64,000 bases of DNA from Pseudomonas fluorescens (GCF_902498065.1 NZ_CABVIR010000001.1:496001-560000), one strand, 5' to 3'; positions 17,409 through 26,892 are shown, numbered from the stretch's first letter. Translations and numbers: made by a program. The notes: generated by a model from the sequence alone, not told the origin.

Positions 17409-17960
17409 ATGTTCGAGAATGTACGTGCGGACTTGCGTGCTTATGGCGGTGATTGGGGCGCTCAGGGATTCTGGGTCATGCTGGTTTATCGCTTTGGGCG
17501 CTGGCGCTACGGTGTGCGCCCGGCACTGCTGCGTAAATTGCTCTCCTTTATCTACAAGGTGCTCTACAAACTGGTGCAGGTCCTCACAGGCATCGAGCTG
17601 CCCTGTGAAGTCGTGGTCGGACGCAACTTTGTCATCGATCATTTCGGCGGCATCATTATCAGTGGCTACGCGCAGTTCGGCGATGATTGCCGGATCCGCA
17701 ACGGCGTGGTCGTGGGCCTGAAGAATGTGAAAGAGCCGATCGCCCCGGTGATCGGCAACAACGTTGATATCGGCACCGGGGCCAAGGTGCTGGGCAATAT
17801 CCGCATTGGTAACAATGTCGTGATTGGTGCCAACGCCGTGGTGCTGACCGATGTACCGGATGATTCGGTGGCAGTGGGCGTGCCCGCCATTATCAAGAGC
17901 AGGCGGTCGGCAGAAGCAACAGCATCCTCCCTGGACAATTCCGACGGCGACGCCAAGTGA
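17409..17960 (+). CDS. Serine acetyltransferase-like hexapeptide acyltransferase
   Basis: The 183-residue protein has an N-terminal helical part (FWVMLVYRFGRWRYG) and a C-terminal left-handed beta helix: VVGRNFVIDHFGG, the FGDDCRIRNGVVVG repeats, and the terminal GVPAIIKSR. This is the CysE/LbetaH-SAT arrangement often used for O-acetylation in polysaccharide loci. The start at MFENVRADLRAY is eight bases after the previous stop. It overlaps the next glycosyltransferase (GTGA). Being embedded in the operon argues against a role in cysteine synthesis. Confidence 0.85.
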   Translation: MFENVRADLRAYGGDWGAQGFWVMLVYRFGRWRYGVRPALLRKLLSFIYKVLYKLVQVLTGIELPCEVVVGRNFVIDHFGGIIISGYAQFGDDCRIRNGVVVGLKNVKEPIAPVIGNNVDIGTGAKVLGNIRIGNNVVIGANAVVLTDVPDDSVAVGVPAIIKSRRSAEATASSLDNSDGDAK

Positions 17961-18943
17961 ATCCCATGGCGATCGGCATGGGAGTCGTTGTTATCGGTCG
18001 CAACGAGGGCTTGCGGCTTGAGCGTTGCCTGGCTTCGCTGGCGGGTGCGGCAGAGCAGGTGGTCTATGTCGATTCTGGATCAACGGACGATTCGGTGCAG
18101 ATGGCAAGGGCGCGCGGGGTCGAGGTGGTCGAGCTGGATATGTCGATCCCGTTTACGGCGGCCCGCGCGCGCAATGAAGGCTTTTCCCGTCTGCAACGTC
18201 TGCTGCCGGCGATGCGTTACGTACAATTTGTCGACGGTGATTGCGAGGTTGTCGACGGCTGGTTGTCCCGGGCACAGGACTTTCTCGATACCCGGCCTGA
18301 CGTGGCGGTGGTCTGTGGACGGCGCCGCGAACGATTTCCGCAGCGCTCGATTTACAACTTGTTGTGCGACCTCGAATGGGACACGCCGATAGGTGAGGCC
18401 AAGGCCTGTGGTGGCGATGCGTTGATGCGAGCGGATGCCTTCGCTGCAGCGTCGGGGTTTCGAGCGGACCTGATCGCCGGGGAAGAACCCGAATTGTGTG
18501 TGCGCCTGCGGGCGAATGGATGGAAGGTCTGGCGTCTGGCTGAGGAAATGACCTTGCACGATGCGGCCATGACCCGCTTCGGCCAGTGGTGGCGGCGTAC
18601 ATTGCGCGGTGGCCATGCCTTTGCCGAAGGTGCTTTTTTACATGGGGCTGCACCGGAGAAACATTGGCTACGGGAATCGCGTCGTGCCTGGTTCTGGGGC
18701 TTGGGCGTGCCGCTGGCGACGGTGATCGCGATGTTGATGCTGGGCTGGTCAGGGCTGCTTCTGCTGCTGGTCTACCCGTTGCAAGTCGTGCGCCTGGCTC
18801 GCTGGGGCGGTAGATCAACGCGCGAAAACTGGCTGCTGGCTTTATTCCTCGTGCTGGGAAAATTTCCCGAAATGCTCGGACAAGCCAAGTTTCTTCTGAA
18901 CAGATTCGGCACCGGCAAAACCGCGTTGATCGAATACAAGTGA
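17957..18943 (+). CDS. Glycosyltransferase family 2
   Basis: This 328-residue GT-A enzyme has the N-terminal donor site (VVVIGRNEGLRLERCLASL), VDSGSTDDS, the DxD-type metal site in FVDGDCEV, and the catalytic part GGDALMRADAF...AGEEPELCVRLRANGW. Two hydrophobic helices near residues 240-275 anchor it in the inner membrane. The GTG start overlaps the upstream stop; ATG three codons later is an alternative. It is one of four glycosyltransferases in the operon, suggesting a repeat unit of about four to six sugars. Confidence 0.88.
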   Translation: MNPMAIGMGVVVIGRNEGLRLERCLASLAGAAEQVVYVDSGSTDDSVQMARARGVEVVELDMSIPFTAARARNEGFSRLQRLLPAMRYVQFVDGDCEVVDGWLSRAQDFLDTRPDVAVVCGRRRERFPQRSIYNLLCDLEWDTPIGEAKACGGDALMRADAFAAASGFRADLIAGEEPELCVRLRANGWKVWRLAEEMTLHDAAMTRFGQWWRRTLRGGHAFAEGAFLHGAAPEKHWLRESRRAWFWGLGVPLATVIAMLMLGWSGLLLLLVYPLQVVRLARWGGRSTRENWLLALFLVLGKFPEMLGQAKFLLNRFGTGKTALIEYK

Positions 18944-18950
18944 GACGTCC

Positions 18951-19940
18951 ATGAATAATTGGCTGCTATTGAAAAGCGTGTTTACCTTGCACGCGGGCTA
19001 TTCGCTGAGAGCCTTGAAAAACAAGCTTAAATTATTGGTTTTGATTGGACAGAACTGGTCGGGACTCAATGTGTTTTTGGCGCGCATGTCGAACGCCCTG
19101 GGCAAATCCGGTATCGAGAAATTGGGGGACGATTGTATCGGTGTGGTTCATTGGCCCTACATCAGTAAAAACTGGAGCGCTCAGGACAGATTGGGTGTGC
19201 TGGCTTCGCATTACGAAGTGATCACCAAAAGCTGCCCGCAATTATTGCTGTTCGGGCGAAACGAAAGTCTGGTGTTGAGTGACTTGTCGGAATACTCCGC
19301 AGGTTGTTCCTTGGTGCTGGATCGTCCGACGTGGTTCATGCGGGAAGGGGAACTGGTACTGAATTTGTTCCAGGGTGATTTGCGCATCGCCTCCATCGCG
19401 TTCACCTTGTGCCGCACGGACACTGAGTTATGTATTTTTATCGGCGCCGTTCAAGGGATACACAAAGGCGTGGAGAGTGATCTGTCGTTGAGCATCTACA
19501 GGGACCTGACAAAAGATTTTGAAGGTCTGCGGCCAAGAAGCTTTCTGATCGAAGTCATCAAATACCTTGCCCTCAACCTGGGTGTCGAAAAAATCTATGC
19601 GGTAGGGGACGGGTATCGCCACCATCGTCACCCGTATTTCGGTACTGAAAAGGCTCAGGATCTGGCGGCAAATTACGACGTGATCTGGTTGGAGCACGGC
19701 GCGACGCCTTCGCAGCGCGAGGACTTTTTCGAGATTCCCATGGAACCGTCCAGAAAACCGCTCGACAGTATTGTTGCAAAAAAACGTGCGATGTACCGCC
19801 GACGCTATGAGCTTCTGGATGACACGTTCAGAAGGATAGACAGCGTGTTGTCCGCCAGTTACAGCAAGCGGAGTGACGTTCCTGATCGGCGCACGACGGT
19901 GGAGTCACCTGCAGCAATAACCCTCCGCAACGACCACTAA
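18951..19940 (+). CDS. DUF535 (VirK/YbjX family) protein
   Basis: This 329-residue protein fits the DUF535 family by length and by conserved-looking blocks HYEVITKSCPQLL, IASIAFTLCRTD, IGAVQGIHKG, ARSFLIEVIKYLA-like RPRSFLIEVIKYLA, and YAVGDGYRHHRHPYFGTEK. Family members such as VirK and YbjX affect outer-membrane/lipid A-linked traits and antimicrobial peptide resistance, but the biochemical role is not established. It lies 7 bp after a glycosyltransferase and 12 bp before another, so it is a full operon member. The C-terminal 30 residues are polar and probably disordered. A GNAT-like acyltransferase fold is possible but not shown. Confidence 0.72.
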   Translation: MNNWLLLKSVFTLHAGYSLRALKNKLKLLVLIGQNWSGLNVFLARMSNALGKSGIEKLGDDCIGVVHWPYISKNWSAQDRLGVLASHYEVITKSCPQLLLFGRNESLVLSDLSEYSAGCSLVLDRPTWFMREGELVLNLFQGDLRIASIAFTLCRTDTELCIFIGAVQGIHKGVESDLSLSIYRDLTKDFEGLRPRSFLIEVIKYLALNLGVEKIYAVGDGYRHHRHPYFGTEKAQDLAANYDVIWLEHGATPSQREDFFEIPMEPSRKPLDSIVAKKRAMYRRRYELLDDTFRRIDSVLSASYSKRSDVPDRRTTVESPAAITLRNDH

Positions 19941-19952
19941 GCCTGGGTTCCT

Positions 19953-21155
19953 ATGCGCATTGCTTATTTCATCAATCAGTACCCCAAGGTCAGCCATAGC
20001 TTCATTCGTCGCGAGATCCTGGCGGTGGAACGTCAGGGTTTTGAGGTGCAGCGTATTGCGCTGCGTGGCTGGGATGCCGAGTTGGTGGATGCCGAGGACG
20101 TGTCTGAACGCGATAAAACCCGGTATGTCTTGCAGGATGGAATAAAGGGGCTGTTGAGCCCCGCGCTGCAGGTATTGCGCGCCCAGCCACGCCGCTTCTT
20201 TTCGGCACTGTGGCTGGCGTTACGCATGGGCCGGCGTGCTGATCGCGCCTGGCCGTATCACGTGGTTTATCTGCTCGAAGCCTGTCGCCTGCTGACTTGG
20301 TTGCAGGCGTTCGGCGCCAGGCATGTGCATGCGCATTTCGGCACTAACTCCACCGAGGTGGTGATGCTGGCCAACGCACTCGGCGGGCCAACGTACAGTT
20401 TTACCGTGCACGGCCCGGAAGAGTTCGACAAACCGCAGTTCATTCATCTGGGCGAGAAAGTACGGCGCGCGGCGTTTGTCGCGGCCATCAGTTCTTATGG
20501 CCGCAGCCAGTTGTTTCGCTGGGTGGATCATTCGCACTGGGCAAAAGTAAAAGTGGTGCATTGCGGCCTGGAGCGGAGCTTTCACGATGTGACGCCGGTG
20601 GCGGTGCCTGCCGTGCCGCGTCTGGTTTGCGTCGGTCGCTTGTGTGAGCAAAAGGGTCAGTTGCTGTTGCTGGAGGCCGCGCGTCTGTTGGCCGCGCAAG
20701 GCGTGGAGTTCGAAATCGTACTGGCTGGCGATGGGGAAATGCGTGGGCAAATCGAAGCCCTGATTGCACAGCATGGCTTGCAGTCGAAGGTACGAATTAC
20801 TGGCTGGATCAGCAGCGACCAGGTGCGCACGGAAATTCTTGCCGCGCGCGCGCTGGTACTGCCCAGCTTTGCCGAGGGTCTGCCGGTGGTCATCATGGAA
20901 GCCATGGCGTTGCGCCGGCCAGTATTGACGACCTATGTGGCGGGCATTCCCGAGCTCGTGCGCCAGGGCGAGAACGGCTGGCTGTTTCCCGCCGGCGAAG
21001 TGGAGGCGCTGGCTGCAGCGATGGCCGACTGCCTCGCGCAACCTGTCGAGGTGTTGCAGCGGATGGGCGAAGCGGCCTGGCAGCGGGTAGTGGAACGCCA
21101 CGATATCGATACCGAAGCAGCCAGGCTGGCTGATTTATTCAAGGCGCAAGCATGA
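19953..21155 (+). CDS. Glycosyltransferase family 4 (WcaL/EpsF-like)
   Basis: A 400-residue GT-B enzyme with the N-terminal acceptor domain (MRIAYFINQYPKVSHSFIRRE; HVHAHFGTNSTEV) and C-terminal donor domain containing VCVGRLCEQKGQLLLLEA, VLAGDGEMR and the EX7E motif (FAEGLPVVIMEAM). It resembles the retaining transferases of colanic acid-type loci. ATGA overlap with the next transferase gene shows tight coupling. Donor sugar unknown. Confidence 0.9.
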   Translation: MRIAYFINQYPKVSHSFIRREILAVERQGFEVQRIALRGWDAELVDAEDVSERDKTRYVLQDGIKGLLSPALQVLRAQPRRFFSALWLALRMGRRADRAWPYHVVYLLEACRLLTWLQAFGARHVHAHFGTNSTEVVMLANALGGPTYSFTVHGPEEFDKPQFIHLGEKVRRAAFVAAISSYGRSQLFRWVDHSHWAKVKVVHCGLERSFHDVTPVAVPAVPRLVCVGRLCEQKGQLLLLEAARLLAAQGVEFEIVLAGDGEMRGQIEALIAQHGLQSKVRITGWISSDQVRTEILAARALVLPSFAEGLPVVIMEAMALRRPVLTTYVAGIPELVRQGENGWLFPAGEVEALAAAMADCLAQPVEVLQRMGEAAWQRVVERHDIDTEAARLADLFKAQA

Positions 21156-22339
21156 TCACGTTACTGGGTTGGTTGTTCAGCGCACTGCTGGTGCTCATCG
21201 TCCTGCCGGTGTGGGTGTTGTCTGCCCAGGTGCTGCTGGCCTGTCTGCCTGCGCGGTCTCGATCGTCGACACCGGGACCGCGGCCGCGGGTGGCGGTGCT
21301 GGTGCCGGCGCACAACGAATCCTCGCTTATCGTTGCGACGCTGGACAGCATTCGGCCGCAGCTACTGGAAGGCGATCGCCTGTTGGTGGTGGCGGACAAC
21401 TGTTCTGACGACACCGCAGTGCTGGCCCGCGCAGCCGGTGCCGAGGTGGTGGAGCGTCGCAATGAACAGCAGCGTGGCAAGGGGTATGCGCTGGACTTTG
21501 GGGTGCGTCATCTGGCCAGCGATGCGCCGGACGTCATGATCATTGTCGATGCCGACTCCCTGGCCAGTGAAGGCTCGATCGAGCGTCTCGCCCTGTGTTG
21601 CATCAACTCGGGGCGGCCAGTGCAGGCACTGTATCTGATGCATGCCCCAGCGGGTTCCGGTTTGAAAGTGCAGCTTGCCGAGTTCGCCTGGTGTGTGAAA
21701 AACCGGGTGCGGCCGCAAGGCTGGGCACGGCTTGGTTTGCCTTGTTCATTAATGGGCTCGGGAATGGCGTTCGTCTGGAAGGATCTGGCTTTGATCGATC
21801 TCGCCAGCGGCCATATCGTTGAAGACCTGAAGATGGGCCTGGATTTCTGCCGAAGCGGCAAGCCGCCGTTGTTTTGCCCCGATGCGCTGGTCACCAGTTA
21901 TTTTCCACGCAGTGACGAAGGCTTGAGTATCCAGCGTAAGCGTTGGGAACACGGTCATCTGGGGGTCATCCTGGGTGATGCGCCAAAGTTGATGGTAGAA
22001 GCGATCACCCGGCGTAACGGAGGCCTGTTGGCGATGACGCTGGATTTGCTGGTGCCTCCGCTGGCCTTGCTGACGTTGGTTCTGGCTGCAGCCTTTATCC
22101 TGTCATGGTTGGTGTTTTTGCTGGGCGGAGCATTGGTGCCCGCATTGATCGCTTCGCTCGGGATGGCCCTGTTGGGAGGGACTGTCCTGCTGGCGTGGAG
22201 CCGCTTCGGTCGGGGGATCATCGCTTTTTCGACCTTGTTGTACGCGCCGTTCTACGCATTGAAAAAAATCCCCCTGTACATTGGCTTTATTCTGAAGCGC
22301 CAGGTTGAGTGGGTGCGGTCGAAGAGGGACGATAATTAA
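21152..22339 (+). CDS. Membrane glycosyltransferase family 2
   Basis: This 395-residue GT2 enzyme is membrane-anchored: one helix at residues 2-28, a catalytic domain with VAVLVPAHNESSLIVATLDS, VVADNCSDDT, the DxD site in IIVDADSLAS and the acceptor motif QRKRWEHGHLG (QxxRW type), then three or four C-terminal helices (about 295-375). The QRKRW motif marks processive or polyprenyl-linked family members such as cellulose synthase-like proteins. It follows the GT4 gene with ATGA overlap and runs directly into the WecB-type gene. Confidence 0.9.
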   Translation: MITLLGWLFSALLVLIVLPVWVLSAQVLLACLPARSRSSTPGPRPRVAVLVPAHNESSLIVATLDSIRPQLLEGDRLLVVADNCSDDTAVLARAAGAEVVERRNEQQRGKGYALDFGVRHLASDAPDVMIIVDADSLASEGSIERLALCCINSGRPVQALYLMHAPAGSGLKVQLAEFAWCVKNRVRPQGWARLGLPCSLMGSGMAFVWKDLALIDLASGHIVEDLKMGLDFCRSGKPPLFCPDALVTSYFPRSDEGLSIQRKRWEHGHLGVILGDAPKLMVEAITRRNGGLLAMTLDLLVPPLALLTLVLAAAFILSWLVFLLGGALVPALIASLGMALLGGTVLLAWSRFGRGIIAFSTLLYAPFYALKKIPLYIGFILKRQVEWVRSKRDDN

Positions 22340-23073
22340 TGCACGCTTTGTCCTGGCAACACCGCTGGCAAACGATTACCCGCAAACTCAGGGTGGTCAG
22401 CGACGTTGATGATGAGCAACGATTGATTGAGGCGTTGTCCAGACCTGACGCGACGACCGTGCTCGGATTCGCCAATGCCCATGCCATGAACCTGGTGGCA
22501 GCCAATACCGATTACCACAGCGCGCTGCTCTCGGCGGACGTGCTGCTGCGGGATGGCTCCGGCCTGGCCATCCTGTTTCGTCGCCTCGGTCTGGAACCGG
22601 GACTGAATATGAATGGCACCGATTTCATCCCCAAACTGCTGGCCGCGTACAAGGGCCGGCGTGTGGCTTTCTGGGGGACTGAAGAACCTTTTCTAACCCA
22701 TGCCGTGCGGCACAGCGAAGCGCAATTTGCGGTCAATGTTGTCTCTGCTCACCATGGCTTCGCGCCAGTGGATACCTACATCAATCTTGCTCGGGAGTTT
22801 CAGCCACAACTGGTTGTGCTGGGGATGGGCATGCCCAAGCAAGAAGCCGTTGCTGCCAGGCTGGCCGACAGTGGCGTGCCCTGTCTTGTCGTGTGCGGCG
22901 GGGCGATCCTGGACTTTCTTGGCGGCAAGGTGACTCGCGCTCCGCAATGGGTGCGTCGTATCGGTTGCGAGTGGGTGTTCAGACTCATCACTGAGCCAAA
23001 GCGACTCTTCCGTCGTTATGTGATGGGTAATCCACTGTTTCTATTACGTACTTTGATCTTCAGGCAAGCCTGA
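22339..23073 (+). CDS. WecB/TagA/CpsF family glycosyltransferase
   Basis: This 244-residue GT26 enzyme has the family blocks FANAHAMNLVAANTDYHSAL, DVLLRDGSGLAILFRRLG, GTDFIPKLLA, VVLGMGMPKQE and GGAILDFLGGKVTRAPQWVRRIGCEWVFRL, ending with EPKRLFRRY. Family members add N-acetylmannosamine(uronic acid) or glucose-type residues to lipid-linked acceptors, often as the second or a capping sugar. The start overlaps the stop of the upstream transferase. It closes the tightly coupled part of the operon; a 375-bp gap follows. Confidence 0.92.
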   Translation: MHALSWQHRWQTITRKLRVVSDVDDEQRLIEALSRPDATTVLGFANAHAMNLVAANTDYHSALLSADVLLRDGSGLAILFRRLGLEPGLNMNGTDFIPKLLAAYKGRRVAFWGTEEPFLTHAVRHSEAQFAVNVVSAHHGFAPVDTYINLAREFQPQLVVLGMGMPKQEAVAARLADSGVPCLVVCGGAILDFLGGKVTRAPQWVRRIGCEWVFRLITEPKRLFRRYVMGNPLFLLRTLIFRQA

Positions 23074-23448
23074 CACAGCGGGTATTTTGATATAGCGCTT
23101 AAGCTTTTCCGGCGCCATAAAAACAGCGTCTGAAATATCTTGCAAAGCTTCGGCATTGCACCTTTACTCATGTTGAAGTTTCGACTTGACGGGTGTGCTT
23201 GAGGTTGTGTGCTTCATTAAGGTTGGCGTCAACAAAATGTTGTCGGACAATCTTTAGTTCCAGGGAGGGAGTTGCGAATTTTTCGCAAGAAGGAAGGTGA
23301 CAGGCTCAAAGTGGATGACGGATTGTATCGAGATTGTAATGTCCGCCCAGTTTGAACAATGTGCTCAGTTGTCGCGCTTTCATTTCAAGTCTTTGGTTTG
23401 TTGATTTGAAACTCAAAGGGTCCTTCCTTGAATTGTGCTAATAACCAA
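23074..23448 (+). promoter_or_regulatory. Gene-free gap with palindrome before FemAB/BcsL-like gene
   Basis: No gene is supported here. The stretch is AT-richer than the flanking genes. A perfect 7-bp inverted repeat, TTGCGAA-TTT-TTCGCAA, lies at 23272-23288 and could be an operator or a short hairpin. Whether the operon terminates here or reads through into the next gene cannot be decided from the sequence. Confidence 0.3.
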
Positions 23449-24591
23449 ATGAAAGAATCTATAGCAGAATTAATGCGTCGCCTATTAACGCCTTCAATGC
23501 GATTTGAGCTAAGGAAAGCGGTCGCCTGGCTGCGGGATATTCTCGGGCGAGCCTGTTTTTGGCGCTGGGAAATTGTCAGGTTCAAGCTGCGGGAAGACAG
23601 CCTCTACGACATTCTTTATGTGGGCAGGAAAACACAGCGAGAGTTTGTGAAGGTTTTACTGGGCGTTCAATCTCAAGCGATGGATGGTCAGTTGAAGCTG
23701 GGCAAGTCAGACCGGACAGTGGTGGTCAGTGAAATGCCGACCCCGGGGGCCTTATATGTGCCTCAGTACTTGAGTGCTGTCGTGCCGCTGAGCAGGTCAA
23801 TCGACGAGATCACCGCGAGATACAACACCGAGCTGCGCCGAAATCTGCGCAAGAACCGTCTGCGTTACCGCATGAAACAAGCGTTGAACGATGACGAGAT
23901 CGAGATCGCGGATCGGGAAATGCTTCAACCTTATGCCGCGGCCCGGCATGGTTCGGCGGCCTCGCAAATTGAAGCACAGGAAGTTCATCGGGTAGCAAAA
24001 GTTGCCGGGCGACTCGATCTGGTGCTGCTGGAAGACGAGGTTGTTGCCTGCCATCTTGGCTGCGTAGTCACCCGGGCAGGTAAGCGTTATTGGAGTACCG
24101 TACGCTTCGGTTACCCTGATGTAGTGTTTTCGGACACAAAGAAGTTACGTGAAGTTAACTCCATTACTACCTTCATGGCGCTGGAGTGGGCGATTGAAAA
24201 TGGTTTTGACTATTACGACATTGGAACTTGCCTGGCGCGCCCGGACGACGGACTTCTGGAATGGAAAAGAAGACGCGGCGGCGACGTCGATACGCTGGGT
24301 AACCACGGCTATTTGTTTGTTCAACTACCCCGGACAGGCGCAGCGCAGTTTCTCTGGGAGGCGCCGCTATTTGCTGTGGAGGGGAAAAACCTGACACTTC
24401 ATCTCGGGTTGCCGGATGGGCCGAGTGATGAGGAAGTTGCCAATCGATATCGCGAAATGGGATTTGGTGGTCTTTCCAGAATATATATCCATTGTTCCAA
24501 GGTTCCGGGAGAAGTGCTTCTCGACACCTTGCGCAGCCGTTACGCTCATTTGAAGTCACCCCCTGTCCTGGAAACGGTCGTCTCCACCTGA
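23449..24591 (+). CDS. FemAB/BcsL-like GNAT-fold acyltransferase
   Basis: About 380 residues. The middle and C-terminal halves resemble the GNAT/FemAB-type proteins seen in cellulose and exopolysaccharide loci (CelD/BcsL): RNLRKNRLRYRMKQAL, VVACHLGCVVTRAGKRYWST, and the F-Y-D-x-G-T segment GFDYYDIGTCLA with W-K-R-R. Such enzymes modify polysaccharide or cell-wall precursors with acyl or aminoacyl groups; the real donor is unknown. ATG at 23449 was chosen; a TTG at 23428 would add seven residues, and neither has a strong ribosome site. It is separated from the main operon by 375 bp and may have its own promoter. Confidence 0.68.
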   Translation: MKESIAELMRRLLTPSMRFELRKAVAWLRDILGRACFWRWEIVRFKLREDSLYDILYVGRKTQREFVKVLLGVQSQAMDGQLKLGKSDRTVVVSEMPTPGALYVPQYLSAVVPLSRSIDEITARYNTELRRNLRKNRLRYRMKQALNDDEIEIADREMLQPYAAARHGSAASQIEAQEVHRVAKVAGRLDLVLLEDEVVACHLGCVVTRAGKRYWSTVRFGYPDVVFSDTKKLREVNSITTFMALEWAIENGFDYYDIGTCLARPDDGLLEWKRRRGGDVDTLGNHGYLFVQLPRTGAAQFLWEAPLFAVEGKNLTLHLGLPDGPSDEEVANRYREMGFGGLSRIYIHCSKVPGEVLLDTLRSRYAHLKSPPVLETVVST

Positions 24592-24788
24592 ACAAGTTGC
24601 TGCGTTTAAACAGTCGGTTTTAACCAAGAACGCTTATTGCTGTTTGTCCTTGTCTGGGTGGGGTGGCTATGTCTCAATTTAATGCATTGACAAGTGGTCA
24701 CCAATCGAAATGAAGCTTTGCGGCGTATAAACACCTTTTCAACACGCGCGTCACTCGGACGCCATCGCAGTCCCTGCAGAGCCAGGCT

Positions 24789-25058
24789 GTGAAAACCTGG
24801 GAAATTGCCCCGGGCGAAATCGCGATGGCTCCGCCCGCTTTTTACTTGCCCGATCAACTGGCACGTGTACGGGGTGGGCCGAGGCGCTGTTTTATCCTCC
24901 CGAGCACCGTCGTTTGCTTCTTCAAGTACCTGACCGATCGTGACCGGCAGAACTTTGGTTTTGTGGTCGGTACACCACCGGGCGCCGGTTTCACCATCGA
25001 CCCCGATGAAGTCGAGCGCACGCTGGATCTCTTTCCGTCATCGTACGGCGAAGTGTAG
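24789..25058 (+). CDS. Hypothetical small protein
   Basis: An 89-codon frame beginning GTG. It shows strong third-position G/C preference throughout, as real genes here do, although no family is recognised. Visible features are PAFYLPDQLARVRGG, a hydrophobic STVVCFFKYLTD and an acidic end (DPDEVERTLDLFPSSYGEV). A later ATG at 24825 is an alternative start. It lies between the acyltransferase gene and the convergent initiating transferase, immediately before a REP-like hairpin. It may be a genuine small protein or the 3' remnant of a larger gene whose 5' part was lost. Confidence 0.42.
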   Translation: MKTWEIAPGEIAMAPPAFYLPDQLARVRGGPRRCFILPSTVVCFFKYLTDRDRQNFGFVVGTPPGAGFTIDPDEVERTLDLFPSSYGEV

Positions 25059-25076
25059 GAGCAAGCTCGCTCCTAC
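25055..25076. repeat. REP-like hairpin (GTAGGAGC...GCTCCTAC)
   Basis: An 8-bp perfect inverted repeat with a 6-base loop, of the GTAGGAGCnnnnnnGCTCCTAC type that is scattered in intergenic DNA of Pseudomonas. It sits between two convergent genes and could also act as a bidirectional terminator. Confidence 0.7.
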
Positions 25077-25090
25077 CGTTTCATCGCGCA

Positions 25091-26515
25091 CTAATAGGCT
25101 TGTTTGCCGGAGAAGGCAGAGACCGTTCGTAAAAGAATGATGAAGTCGAGCCAGAGCGACCAGTTGTTGATGTACTCGATGTCTGAGTCAACCCGGCGAA
25201 TCATTTGTTCTATATCTTTCGTTTCGCCGCGAAGGCCACGTACTTGAGCCAGGCCGGTGATGCCCGGCTTAATGTTGTGGCGCGCAAAGTAGCCCGAGAC
25301 ATCGGGCGAGTACTGTACGTCGTGTTGAATCGCGTGCGGGCGAGGCCCCACCAGCGACATCTCACCCATTAGCACGTTGAACAACTGCGGCAGCTCATCC
25401 AGGCTGGTTTTGCGAATAAAGGCGCCCACCCTGGTCACGCGTGGATCATTCTTTTGTGCCTGCTTGACGGTGCCGTCCGACGGTTGATGGACCACCATGC
25501 TTCTGAACTTCCAGATCCGGAAAACTTCGCCACTCCACCCCATGCGTTGCTGACGGAAGAACACGGGGCCGGGGCTATCGATCTTTATCGCAAGGGCGAC
25601 AATCGCCAGCACCGGCGCCGCAAAAAGCAGGATGAGAAAAGCCCCGACCTTGTCTTCAAGATTCTTCAGAAACAGTCGCATCCCCATCAGCGGAGTTTCG
25701 GACAGGGTCAGCACCGGAATACCGGCAATCTCGCGAACACTGTGGTTGATCAACTTCAAGGCGAAAATATCAGGTACCCAGTTAACCCGGACGTGTTTAT
25801 CGAACAGACTCAAGTAAACCTTCTGGATAACTTCGGAGCCACCCACAGGGGTCACAAAATAGACGGTACGAATGGCATGTTTAACAACCAATTCATCAAG
25901 ATCAGAGATATTGCCCAGTACCGACAGGCGCGGTGAGCCTTCCAGACTTTCCTTTCCCCACTCGTCGTCCGCGCCAATCAACACACAGCCAACAATGCGC
26001 TCGCCGAGCCAGGGGTTGTTACTGATTTTCTTGTGGAGGTAGCTGGCCAACTCGCCGGAGCCAATGATCAGCGAGTTTTCCAGTTGCGTGGGATGGGTAA
26101 GAAACTTCTTCTGCATTTCCCGTGTGGCGAGGTGCAAAAACAACTGGGCAAAATAGCCAAGAACAAACAGCTCCCCGACCAGTAAGCGCGAGTACTGTTC
26201 GCTTTGTTTGGTGAGAAAGGCCATGGCAACGAGAAAACCAAACGTTGCAGTCCATGCTTTCAAAAGCTTGAAGGCTTTGACGGTGAACCCGACATTGCTG
26301 CGGTAAATGGCATAGTGGTCATACACGACGGCCAACGCGCCCAGCAGCAGCAGGAGCATTATTACGTAGTCTTGCGAGATGAAGCCGATATGATAATTGA
26401 TCAAAAACCACGCGACGCCGGTTACCGCAACGCAATCGAGACCGGCCTGAATGACAATACTGGTACTGCTTCTTCGCTGGAGCACGGAACGGGTACTGTT
26501 GGGCTCAAATAGCAT
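25091..26515 (-). CDS. Undecaprenyl-phosphate sugar phosphotransferase (WcaJ/PssY-type initiating enzyme)
   Basis: This 474-residue protein should start repeat-unit assembly by moving a hexose-1-phosphate, probably glucose-1-phosphate, to undecaprenyl phosphate. Four N-terminal helices (about residues 20-130) are followed by a Rossmann-like CoA_binding_3 domain ([17 protein letters not shown] onward), a further helix ([20 protein letters not shown]) and the bacterial sugar transferase core: [46 protein letters not shown] and [12 protein letters not shown]. Though on the reverse strand at the end of the locus, it is the only initiating enzyme seen and completes the Wzx/Wzy pathway. Confidence 0.93.
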   Translation of the reverse strand: MLFEPNSTRSVLQRRSSTSIVIQAGLDCVAVTGVAWFLINYHIGFISQDYVIMLLLLLGALAVVYDHYAIYRSNVGFTVKAFKLLKAWTATFGFLVAMAFLTKQSEQYSRLLVGELFVLGYFAQLFLHLATREMQKKFLTHPTQLENSLIIGSGELASYLHKKISNNPWLGERIVGCVLIGADDEWGKESLEGSPRLSVLGNISDLDELVVKHAIRTVYFVTPVGGSEVIQKVYLSLFDKHVRVNWVPDIFALKLINHSVREIAGIPVLTLSETPLMGMRLFLKNLEDKVGAFLILLFAAPVLAIVALAIKIDSPGPVFFRQQRMGWSGEVFRIWKFRSMVVHQPSDGTVKQAQKNDPRVTRVGAFIRKTSLDELPQLFNVLMGEMSLVGPRPHAIQHDVQYSPDVSGYFARHNIKPGITGLAQVRGLRGETKDIEQMIRRVDSDIEYINNWSLWLDFIILLRTVSAFSGKQAY

Positions 26516-26892
26516 ATTTAGACCTCATTTGCTTTCCCTTGCGCTCGCTGATGACGAGATTCAGGTCAACACAGCCCTCGTTCGAGAGCCTCAGCATCAC
26601 CGACAAGCCTGTTCATACTCGTGACAGGTCTCTACCCTCAAATGTGTAAATCTGGTGAGACGAACACGGGTGCTGTCACTTTAGCACCACTGTGCAAACA
26701 TTCACTGAATAGCTACGGTTTCAGACAATATCCATGAATAAAAATGCAGCCGGGCACGCGGTGCCGAGCAAGCCAAGGTGAGATGCGCCCGCGGCATTTG
26801 CCGCAGGGTCGTCTTGTCATCAGTCGGGAGAGTTCGGGCGTGCGGTGATCGAGCGTACGCGGAGCTGAAACCAGTGTGCATCGCGCACTGAT
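26516..26892. other. Intergenic region, nothing specific seen
   Basis: These 377 bp lie upstream of the initiating transferase gene and downstream of the mechanosensitive channel gene, both on the reverse strand. It should contain the transferase promoter. A short inverted repeat (GTGTGCATCGCGCAC near 26874-26888) lies close to the channel gene stop. No gene, RNA or mobile element is supported. Confidence 0.3.
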
